This document shows positions 1-5,476 of a DNA stretch of 5,476 bases, one piece after another (position 1 is the stretch's first letter; each line of letters starts with the position of its first letter). This DNA is from Rhodobacter sp. (GTDB lineage: Bacteria > Pseudomonadota > Alphaproteobacteria > Rhodobacterales > Rhodobacteraceae). The DNA is taken from the NCBI GenBank assembly GCA_003536295.1, contig DPZQ01000189.1:1-5476 (forward strand). Direction: 5' to 3'. The notes beneath the pieces were generated by a model. That model made no database searches, had not been told where the DNA came from, and was given only the letters and a program-made list of their open reading frames with translations. A program made the translations under genes and the position numbers.

Positions 1-849
1 TTTGACGAAGTTGCTTCTGGCAACTCCCAGGCTTACATCGGCGCTGACTATTACTGGACAGGCAAGCACCCTGCTTACGCGTTCTTTACATCGGTTCCAT
101 TCGGTTTGACCCACCCCGAGCATTCGGCATGGATCAAATTTGGTGGTGGCCAAGCCCTTTGGGACAAGCTTTCAGGCGAATTCGGCATTAAACCATTGTT
201 GGTTGGTGCAACTGGTACGCAGGCTGGTGGCTGGTTTAACAAAGAGATCAATTCGGCTGATGATTTCAAAGGCCTAAAAATGCGTATCCCAGGCTTGGGC
301 GGTAACGTTCTTGTGAAATTGGGTGCCTCGACTGTGTCGCTGCCTGGTGGTCAAATCTATGAAAACCTGGTGTCAGGTTCGATCGACGCTACTGAGTGGG
401 TTGGTCCTTACAATGACTATTTCATGAAGTTTTATGAGGCCGCTAAATATTACTATACCGGCGGCATGCATGAGCCAGGTTCCGACTTGGCGTTGGGCGT
501 GAACAAAGCTTGGTGGGATACCTTGTCACCATGGGAGCAATCGATCATTGAAGCTGCATCGGAACAAGAAGCAGCGGCTATGTACGAAGAAGCAATCGCT
601 CTTAACGGACCCTATCTTAAAAAATTGGTTGATGAGCAAGGCGTTCAGGTTAGATCATTTAATGATGATACTTGGGACGCAATGTACGCTGCTTGGGAAG
701 AAGTTTTGGAAGAAACTCGCGCCCACTCGCCTTTGGCTGCTGAAATTGCAGATGCCTACGTTGCTGCAATTGAAAGTGAAGGTGGTTTCTTGGCCAAATT
801 CGAAGTTGAATTTGTCAATCAACGCAACCGCGTGATGGGTTTGGATTGA
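1..849 (+). CDS. dctP: TRAP transporter substrate-binding protein, DctP/TakP-like (5' end missing)
   Basis: This is the periplasmic solute receptor of a TRAP transporter. It binds a carboxylate substrate and hands it to the DctQM permease. The frame is open from base 1, giving 282 residues to the TGA at 847-849. The signal peptide and roughly the first 80 or more residues of the usual 330-360 lie upstream, so the Met codon at 106 is internal. Seen: the motif KMRIPG around residues 93-98, whose Arg (residue 95, codon 283-285) corresponds to the conserved TRAP-receptor Arg that salt-bridges the ligand carboxylate. Also seen: GGQIYENLVSG followed by TEWVGPYND (131-139), then a Tyr-rich stretch and HEPG (157-160). 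This pattern is typical of the 2-oxo acid/lactate/mannitol-chloroaromatic branch (TakP, FcbT1) rather than the C4-dicarboxylate branch. It is followed by its own hairpin and then by dctQ and dctM. The exact ligand cannot be read from the sequence. Confidence 0.93.
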   Translation, partial: FDEVASGNSQAYIGADYYWTGKHPAYAFFTSVPFGLTHPEHSAWIKFGGGQALWDKLSGEFGIKPLLVGATGTQAGGWFNKEINSADDFKGLKMRIPGLGGNVLVKLGASTVSLPGGQIYENLVSGSIDATEWVGPYNDYFMKFYEAAKYYYTGGMHEPGSDLALGVNKAWWDTLSPWEQSIIEAASEQEAAAMYEEAIALNGPYLKKLVDEQGVQVRSFNDDTWDAMYAAWEEVLEETRAHSPLAAEIADAYVAAIESEGGFLAKFEVEFVNQRNRVMGLD

Positions 850-868
850 TTTAAACCAAACGGGAATG

Positions 869-893
869 GGGGGGCGATAGCCCCCCTTTTTTT
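869..893 (+). terminator. Intergenic hairpin with T tract between dctP and dctQ
   Basis: A perfect 7-bp stem (GGGGGGC at 869-875 with GCCCCCC at 880-886) encloses a GATA tetraloop. It is followed directly by seven T residues (887-893), which is the form of an intrinsic terminator. It sits 19 bases after the dctP stop and 28 bases before dctQ. Because dctQM follows on the same strand with no clear promoter in the gap, it probably acts as a partial terminator or 3'-end stabiliser. That would leave more dctP mRNA than dctQM mRNA, as is common for periplasmic receptors. The partial read-through is inferred. Confidence 0.88.
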
Positions 894-909
894 CATATAT
901 TAGGGTCTT

Positions 910-914
910 GGGAG
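910..914 (+). promoter_or_regulatory. Ribosome binding site of dctQ
   Basis: GGGAG lies 7 bases before the ATG at 922. An in-frame TAG at 901-903 rules out a longer protein. Together these fix the start and show that the long N-terminal part of this DctQ is translated. Confidence 0.8.
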
Positions 915-921
915 TTATCGG

Positions 922-1896
922 ATGAATGATCGCAGTGTTTCGCGATCGGGCACTTTGAGTGCCCGAATGTTTGCTTGGATTGTTATCGGGACTTTAGTGG
1001 CGTTTTTTGTTAATAATGTTTTGCTTGTCGCGTTTGATTTTCCTCCCATTGGATTTGGAAACGACAGTGAGGGAAGCAATATGATCCAACTGGCCATTTA
1101 TGGCGCTGGAGTGATTTTTGGTATTGGTAAAGTGTTTTCTCACTCAGAGGACACCTTGCGTCAAGATGCAGAGCTTGTGACAAACATTAACCGCACGATC
1201 ATTCGGATTTGTTTTTGGATTGTTTTATTAACTGGCGTTGCAGACGCTCTTTTGGCCTTTATGCGCGTTGAAAATCTACTGATATATTTCGTAGATAAGA
1301 AAACAGTAGCAAGTTTGGGCTTTCCTAATTTTGTCGTGCCCTACGTTCATGCGCCGTTGATGGTGCTTGGGGTTGTGCTTGGACTTTATACGCGAACACT
1401 TGGTTTTTTCTGGCTGGCACTAATGATTGTAGCCGCCGAATTAATGATCGTGCTAACGCGCTTTGTCTTTTCTTATGAGCAGGCCTTGATGGGCGACTTG
1501 GTGCGCTATTGGTATGCCGCTTTGTTCTTATTTGCCTCGGCCCATACGCTTTATGACGAAGGTCACGTGCGCGTTGATTTACTTTATGCCAATTTTGCGC
1601 GACGTACAAAAGGCTACACCAATTCTATTGGGTCTTTGGTCTGGGGTATTTCGACTTGTGTAGTGATTTTATTTATCGGCATGGGATCGAAGCAATCGAT
1701 CATAAATAGCCCACTCGCGGTTTTCGAAGTGACACAAGCAGGAAATATTGGTATGTTTATTAAGTATCAGATGGCCGCTTTTCTGGCAATTTTCGCTGGC
1801 ACAATGCTAATTCAATTTGTGTCATATTTCCTTGAGTCTATTGCCGATATCAGAAATGAACCTGGCGCACGCGTCACCGCAGCCGTTGTCCAGTGA
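922..1896 (+). CDS. dctQ: TRAP transporter small permease, DctQ family, with N-terminal membrane extension
   Basis: Small integral membrane subunit of the TRAP transporter, which pairs with DctM in the inner membrane to receive substrate from the binding protein. The protein has 324 residues, against about 160-220 for most DctQ proteins. The DctQ core is in the C-terminal half: hydrophobic segment about 161-178, the amphipathic region VLTRFVFSY (177-185), a segment about 194-210 ending in DEGHVRVDL (212-220), then segments about 235-255 and 280-303. The motif with acidic residues followed by GHVRVDLL is the usual DctQ signature. Ahead of it are extra hydrophobic segments at about 15-38, 54-71, 93-119 and 137-155, with polar linkers (72-92 rich in charged residues). 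The start is supported by a Shine-Dalgarno site and an upstream in-frame stop. The gene ends 8 bases before dctM, so the two are cotranscribed. DctQ proteins diverge quickly, so the assignment rests on the core motif and gene order. Confidence 0.9.
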   Translation: MNDRSVSRSGTLSARMFAWIVIGTLVAFFVNNVLLVAFDFPPIGFGNDSEGSNMIQLAIYGAGVIFGIGKVFSHSEDTLRQDAELVTNINRTIIRICFWIVLLTGVADALLAFMRVENLLIYFVDKKTVASLGFPNFVVPYVHAPLMVLGVVLGLYTRTLGFFWLALMIVAAELMIVLTRFVFSYEQALMGDLVRYWYAALFLFASAHTLYDEGHVRVDLLYANFARRTKGYTNSIGSLVWGISTCVVILFIGMGSKQSIINSPLAVFEVTQAGNIGMFIKYQMAAFLAIFAGTMLIQFVSYFLESIADIRNEPGARVTAAVVQ

Positions 1897-1899
1897 GGT
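1895..1899 (+). promoter_or_regulatory. dctM ribosome binding site overlapping the dctQ stop codon
   Basis: GAGGT begins inside the dctQ TGA (1894-1896) and lies 5 bases before the dctM ATG at 1905. A ribosome terminating on dctQ would cover this site, so translational coupling is likely and would help match DctQ and DctM amounts. An in-frame TAA at 1899-1901 excludes any earlier dctM start. Confidence 0.8.
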
Positions 1900-1904
1900 A
1901 AATC

Positions 1905-4565
1905 ATGGAACTTTTCTTTTTACTTGTCTTAGTCGTTCTGATGATCACCGCCTTGGGCTCGGGCTTTCCAGTGGCTTTTGCTTTGCCGGGCGCAGCAGTA
2001 ATATCGGTTGGACTTGCAGCTGCAACGGGCATGATCTTTACGGGTAATCCTGATGCCTATTTCCATACAGGCGGGCCCTATCAGTGGCTTTCGGCTGGTG
2101 TAACCAACCTGCGCGGAGTTTATTGGGAAGTCGAGCGCGACACGTTGATCGCTATTCCCCTGTTTATTTTCATGGGCATCATGCTTCAGCGCTCTAAAAT
2201 CGCCGAAGATTTGCTAATGACTATGGCACAACTATTTGGCCGGGTTCCAGGGGGTTTGGGTATTTCGGTGGTTTTCGTGGGCGCTATTTTAGCCGCTACG
2301 ACGGGGATCGTGGGAGCGACTGTGGTGGCCATGGGCCTGATCTCACTTCCTGCCATGTTACGCAATAACTATTCAAAAAGCTTGGCATCGGGAACAATCG
2401 CAGCTTCCGGTACTTTGGGCCAGATAATTCCGCCCTCAATCGTATTGATCATTTTGGCCGACCAATTGGGTTCCGCTGCTGATCAGGCTGGTACCATACG
2501 TAAGTTGTTGTATAAAGATGCCACTGGCGAAGTGAATATGCCATCTTTCTTTGATGTAACATCAACTTCTGCGGGCGAGATGTTTTTAGGTGCCCTTGTG
2601 CCCGGCTTGTTGCTTGTAGCGCTTTATATGATTTACATTTTGGTTTTTGCCATCTTTAACCCTTCAAAAGCACCCTCCGTACCTTACGAGGGCGACTACG
2701 ATAGCGGCTTTTGGATTAAGGTTTTCACCTCTCTTGTGCCACCACTTGCACTTATCTTTTTGGTGCTTGGCTCGATCATTACAGGCATTGCAACGGTAAA
2801 CCAAGCGGGTGCGATTGGGGCTGCCGGTGCGCTTACGATGGCAGGCTACCGGCTCTATGAGGGGCATAAGTCCACATATTATCCCGTTATGCTTGGGCTG
2901 ATATCCTTGGTTCTCTTGACCATTAGTTTGTCAAACTTCCCGATGAATGCAAAGAATATCACAAATGGATCAGATTTGTTTGGGATCTTGCTTGGTACGT
3001 TTGCGACAGGCCTTTTGGTAGTTTCACTGGTTTGGAGTTCAGTGCGGGCCTTTCGTATTGACGACAGCTTGCGCACTGTGATGATGGAGACAGCCAAGAC
3101 AACTTCGCTTGTCTTTATCATCTTGCTAGGTGCGGCAATGTTGACGGCAGCCTTCCGTGCCTTTGGTGGAGAGGAGATCGTTCGCCATTTCCTGGTGACT
3201 TTGCCAGGTGGCTTTTGGTTCCAATTCTTCGTTGTTATGGCAGTTATCTTCGTCTTGGGGTTCTTTTTGGACTTTATCGAAATTGCGGTTGTGGTAGTGC
3301 CAATTGTTGCACCAATCTTGCTGGCCAATCCTGAGGCTAATGTTACGGCCGTTTGGCTTGGTGTTATGATAGGTTTGAATATTCAAACATCATTTTTAAC
3401 ACCGCCCTTCGGCTTTGCACTGTTCTATCTACGTGGTGTTGCCCCAGCGATAGTGCGTACGGTTGATATATATAAGGGTGTTGTACCCTTTATCGGCCTG
3501 CAGCTAATGGCATTGGTCATTGTTGCCTTAATGCCATCCTTGGTAAATTATCTGCCAAATCGGTCAAGTCTTTTGGCGGAATCTTCGCCCCCACCGCGCA
3601 ATCCAAGGCTGCAATATTGCTTGGATGAATATAATCATGGTTTTGCCAAAGATTTTGGAGCGGATTTGCGCGCAAATCTTTCGCCTTTGGCCTCGCTTGA
3701 GGCAAAAGATTTGCCAAAGTCGGTGGCCAAATTCATGCAAGAGGGGGTTAAAGGCCTTGATGCAACATATGCAGCACTTGACGCTATCTTTGTAGCTGAA
3801 GACGCTATTAATAATTCTGCCGGCGCTTATAGGCCCGTCTTGACCCAAGTGCGGAAAGTCGAAAAAGAAATCAGACTACTTGAAAGCGAAAATCAGCGCG
3901 ATGCGCAGGCGATTTCGCGGATGTCAACGGCCGAAAGTAACGCGGCCCGTTTGGCACAGTTGCAGGGAGCAATTGCTGGAAATGAAGCCAAGATTGCTGA
4001 GTTCCGCTTACAGATCCCAAATGACTGGAAAAGTACGTTTGGCGCGTTTCACGATATTTTGAATACTGAAGAAAAAGCTCGCAGTGATTATCGTCGCCTT
4101 GCAGATAATACTTATGGTGCTTTTGAAGACATGGCAAAGTTTTTGGCCTCGAGTTCAGAATTCACAGCCTTGGACGACCGGATTACTGCGCTAAAATCTC
4201 AAATCGAAACTGACAATTTAAAAACTCTGTCAAAAGAGGTCAAAACGTTGGCTGCCGATTTTGGAAAGCTGAAAAGTGGTGGCGAAGTGAAAAGTTCGCT
4301 AGAAAAATTGCAAAAAGCTATGGCTAAATCCAAACCAGATTTGGCTGCAGTTTCGCGCGAATATAGCGTCGCGATGACAGCCTTTGATGTGGGTGTTGCC
4401 TTCTTTGAGGGGCCTGCCGCTACCATCACGCAGGTTCTGGCGCAAGTTGAACCCCAACTCAAAGTTTCAGTGGGAGCGCGCCAACAAGATAAGCTGACCC
4501 GTGAACAGGCTTTATCGATAGCAGCTTGTTCATCCCACCATCGAGATGTCTCTCTCAACTTCTGA
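1905..4565 (+). CDS. dctM: TRAP transporter large permease, DctM family, with long C-terminal coiled-coil extension
   Basis: This is the main transport subunit, which moves substrate across the inner membrane, normally with Na+. The protein has 886 residues, against about 425-450 for ordinary DctM. Residues 1-550 form the membrane part with clear family motifs: IPLFIFMGIML (84-94), the GRVPGGLG loop (112-119), GATVVAMGLISLPAML (137-152), SGTIAASGTLGQIIPPS (162-178), the acidic membrane motif LDFIEIAVVVVPIVAPI (455-471) and LNIQTSFLTPPFGFAL (491-506). The last is typical of the mannitol/chloroaromatic branch. The membrane part is itself enlarged by a polar insert at about 190-224 and by a region at about 253-395 with extra hydrophobic segments near 325-345 and 357-380. 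Residues 553-886 are polar, Ala/Lys/Glu-rich and mostly helical, without membrane segments. The frame is continuous, with no start signal or composition break at the junction. I recall similar long DctM proteins in Rhodobacteraceae, so this is probably a natural subfamily and not an annotation fusion. Confidence 0.94.
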   Translation: MELFFLLVLVVLMITALGSGFPVAFALPGAAVISVGLAAATGMIFTGNPDAYFHTGGPYQWLSAGVTNLRGVYWEVERDTLIAIPLFIFMGIMLQRSKIAEDLLMTMAQLFGRVPGGLGISVVFVGAILAATTGIVGATVVAMGLISLPAMLRNNYSKSLASGTIAASGTLGQIIPPSIVLIILADQLGSAADQAGTIRKLLYKDATGEVNMPSFFDVTSTSAGEMFLGALVPGLLLVALYMIYILVFAIFNPSKAPSVPYEGDYDSGFWIKVFTSLVPPLALIFLVLGSIITGIATVNQAGAIGAAGALTMAGYRLYEGHKSTYYPVMLGLISLVLLTISLSNFPMNAKNITNGSDLFGILLGTFATGLLVVSLVWSSVRAFRIDDSLRTVMMETAKTTSLVFIILLGAAMLTAAFRAFGGEEIVRHFLVTLPGGFWFQFFVVMAVIFVLGFFLDFIEIAVVVVPIVAPILLANPEANVTAVWLGVMIGLNIQTSFLTPPFGFALFYLRGVAPAIVRTVDIYKGVVPFIGLQLMALVIVALMPSLVNYLPNRSSLLAESSPPPRNPRLQYCLDEYNHGFAKDFGADLRANLSPLASLEAKDLPKSVAKFMQEGVKGLDATYAALDAIFVAEDAINNSAGAYRPVLTQVRKVEKEIRLLESENQRDAQAISRMSTAESNAARLAQLQGAIAGNEAKIAEFRLQIPNDWKSTFGAFHDILNTEEKARSDYRRLADNTYGAFEDMAKFLASSSEFTALDDRITALKSQIETDNLKTLSKEVKTLAADFGKLKSGGEVKSSLEKLQKAMAKSKPDLAAVSREYSVAMTAFDVGVAFFEGPAATITQVLAQVEPQLKVSVGARQQDKLTREQALSIAACSSHHRDVSLNF
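3561..4562 (+). other. Soluble helical C-terminal extension of DctM (residues 553-886)
   Basis: After the last membrane helix (about 524-547) comes a short Pro-rich linker (ESSPPPRNPRLQYCLDEY, 559-576). About 310 residues follow with no hydrophobic segment long enough to span a membrane. Two stretches have heptad-like spacing of Leu/Ile/Ala between charged residues: about 641-703 and about 755-808. The end is a compact tail with C875, H878 and H879 (CSSHHRDVSLNF). Whether the extension lies in the periplasm or the cytoplasm depends on the parity of helices and cannot be settled by eye. I do not recognise any enzymatic or known binding domain. It could mediate oligomerisation, contact with DctP or DctQ, or regulation; all of these are inference. 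Confidence 0.75.
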
Positions 4566-4567
4566 TA

Positions 4568-4600
4568 AAAAGGCGCTTTTGAAAGAAAGCGCCTTTTCTT
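4568..4600 (+). terminator. Rho-independent terminator after dctM
   Basis: A perfect 12-bp stem (AAAAGGCGCTTT at 4568-4579 with AAAGCGCCTTTT at 4586-4597) has a 6-base loop TGAAAG and is followed by CTTT. It begins 2 bases after the dctM stop and ends the transporter transcription unit. The left arm is preceded and begun by a run of A (4567-4571), so the minus-strand transcript would also have a U tract. The structure could therefore work in both directions. Confidence 0.92.
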
Positions 4601-4613
4601 TGCGGCATCGTGA

Positions 4614-4618
4614 AAAGG
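4614..4618 (+). promoter_or_regulatory. Ribosome binding site of the GGT-superfamily gene
   Basis: AAAGG lies 6 bases before the ATG at 4625. An in-frame TGA at 4619-4621 stands directly ahead of the start, so the ATG at 4625 is the earliest possible start and no signal peptide can be added upstream. Confidence 0.75.
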
Positions 4619-4624
4619 TGAACC

Positions 4625-5476
4625 ATGCTTAATACAGCTTACGGCTATCAGGGCGGCTTTAGCGCGCCGCATCGTTTGGCAACGCTTACGGGACAAAATG
4701 TTTTGGCCAAGGGCGGTAGTGCAATTGAGGCAATGGTTGCGGCCGCCGCGACGATCGCAGTTGTATATCCACATATGAATGGTATCGGCGGCGACGGATT
4801 TTGGATCATCAAACGCAAGGGCGAAGCCCCCATAGCGATAGAGGCTTGTGGCCAAGCAGCGGCCCTGGCTACGCCCGAATGGTACGGCGCCCAAGGTCAC
4901 CACAACACAATCCCTACCCGTGGCGGATTGGCCGCATTAACAGTGCCGGGCACAATTGGTGGCTGGCACGCGGCCTTAAGTCTGGTTGATCCTAGGCGAG
5001 CATTGTCTTTGTCAGATTTGCTGAGCGACGCGATCCACTACGCCAAAACAGGAATTGCGGTGTCTGGAAATCAGGCTGATTGCACGGCACAAAAACTTGA
5101 CAGCTTAGCCCAAGTACCCGGCTTTGCCGCGCAGTTTTTGATTGATCATAGGCCTCCCAAAGCAGGTGATAAAATGGTGCAAGCCGCTTTGGGCCAGACA
5201 CTGGCCCATTTGGCAGAAAATGGATTGATGGACTTTTACCAAGGTCGCATCGCCCAAAAACACGCGAACTATCTTGAAGCCAACGGCAGCCCCTTGCGGG
5301 GACAGGATTTCGCGCAATATCAAGCGCGCATCACCAAACCTTTACAGGTCACAACCTCGCTTGGGCAGCTTTACAATATGACTGCCCCCACCCAAGGTGT
5401 CTCGTCGCTGATGATTTTGGCGCTGTTTGATCGTTTAAAGGTCGAAAAAGCCGAAAGTTTTGCCCATTTACATGGT
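4625..5476 (+). CDS. Gamma-glutamyltransferase-superfamily proenzyme, possibly oxamate amidohydrolase (HpxW)-like (3' end missing)
   Basis: This gene encodes the N-terminal (large-subunit) part of an Ntn-hydrolase of the GGT superfamily. Members are made as one chain that cleaves itself before a Thr, which becomes the nucleophile. That Thr, normally around residue 350-400, is beyond the window, which ends in frame after 284 residues. Seen: SAPHRLATLTGQNVLAKGG (13-31), the helix SAIEAMVAAAATIAVVYPH (32-50), then MNGIGGDGFW (51-60), the family's Gly-rich motif; PTRGGLAALTVPGTIGGW (97-114), the VPGT motif; and the DLLSDAIHYAKTGIAVS region (131-147). Classical GGT carries R-E-x-A-P where this protein has ACGQAA (74-79), so the Arg that holds the glutamate carboxylate appears absent. 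There is no signal peptide, which points to the cytoplasm. From memory, the combination of YPHMN, GGDGFW and the ACG motif resembles HpxW, which hydrolyses oxamate to oxalate and ammonia in purine (allantoin) use. The superfamily is sure; the substrate is not. Confidence 0.9.
   Translation, partial: MLNTAYGYQGGFSAPHRLATLTGQNVLAKGGSAIEAMVAAAATIAVVYPHMNGIGGDGFWIIKRKGEAPIAIEACGQAAALATPEWYGAQGHHNTIPTRGGLAALTVPGTIGGWHAALSLVDPRRALSLSDLLSDAIHYAKTGIAVSGNQADCTAQKLDSLAQVPGFAAQFLIDHRPPKAGDKMVQAALGQTLAHLAENGLMDFYQGRIAQKHANYLEANGSPLRGQDFAQYQARITKPLQVTTSLGQLYNMTAPTQGVSSLMILALFDRLKVEKAESFAHLHG

Noticed and set aside
548..835. 95-codon + strand frame overlapping dctP
   Set aside because: It is out of frame with a clearly conserved protein and has no supporting features.
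106..849. Start of the substrate-binding protein at the ATG at 106
   Set aside because: The same frame is open back to base 1 and encodes receptor-like sequence (YYWTGKHPAYAFF...), so the gene continues upstream of the window and this Met is internal.
2879..3328. 149-codon open frame on the minus strand inside dctM
   Set aside because: Its low-complexity Thr/Lys/Ile-rich product arises from the complement of hydrophobic codons in membrane helices.
3540..3640. DctM tail as a separate gene joined by frameshift or sequencing error
   Set aside because: No stop codon, ribosome site or start codon in frame is seen at the junction, composition does not change, and the sequence runs smoothly through the Pro-rich linker.
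4500..4565. Frameshifted or truncated C terminus of dctM (odd CSSHHRDVSLNF ending)
   Set aside because: The ending is followed at once by a well-formed terminator, and I recall similar endings in long DctM homologues, so the natural stop is the simpler reading.
4199..4903. 234-codon open frame on the minus strand across the dctM end and the hydrolase start
   Set aside because: It spans two well-supported + strand genes and a terminator, and its translation shows no recognisable domain; it is a shadow frame.
1..5476. tRNA, rRNA, CRISPR array, insertion sequence or attachment site
   Set aside because: No spaced direct repeats, terminal inverted repeats, transposase-like protein or structured RNA pattern was seen; nearly all bases are inside four coding regions.

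Overview
The window carries one tripartite ATP-independent periplasmic (TRAP) transporter operon followed by the start of a gamma-glutamyltransferase-fold hydrolase. All four genes are on the + strand. Base composition looks close to balanced by eye. The protein sequences, including the long DctM with a coiled-coil tail, resemble what I recall from marine Alphaproteobacteria of the Rhodobacterales/Roseobacter type. That placement is inferred from protein style, not from a marker gene.

Layout: 1-849 is the 3' part of a TRAP periplasmic substrate-binding protein gene (DctP family, TakP/mannitol-chloroaromatic type). A strong G/C hairpin with a T tract (869-893) separates it from the permease genes. 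922-1896 encodes an unusually long DctQ small permease. Eight bases later, 1905-4565 encodes a DctM large permease with a soluble, helix-rich C-terminal extension of about 330 residues. The dctM Shine-Dalgarno overlaps the dctQ stop codon. A second strong hairpin terminator (4568-4600) closes the transporter unit. At 4625 an Ntn-hydrolase proenzyme of the gamma-glutamyltransferase superfamily begins and runs off the window. It has no signal peptide and lacks the usual Arg-Glu-x-Ala-Pro glutamate-binding motif, so it is more likely an oxamate amidohydrolase (HpxW)-like enzyme or another amide hydrolase than a classical periplasmic GGT.

How it works together: DctP captures an organic acid (a 2-oxo or hydroxy carboxylate is the best guess) in the periplasm and delivers it to the DctQ-DctM membrane complex, which imports it using the ion gradient. 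The terminator after dctP fits the need for more binding protein than permease. Whether the hydrolase acts on the imported substrate is open. It is adjacent and co-directional, but a terminator lies between.

No RNA genes, mobile elements, CRISPR arrays or attachment sites were seen. The intergenic gaps are short (72, 8 and 59 bases) and accounted for. I see no wholly new system. The points most worth checking are the DctM tail, the enlarged DctQ and the atypical hydrolase.
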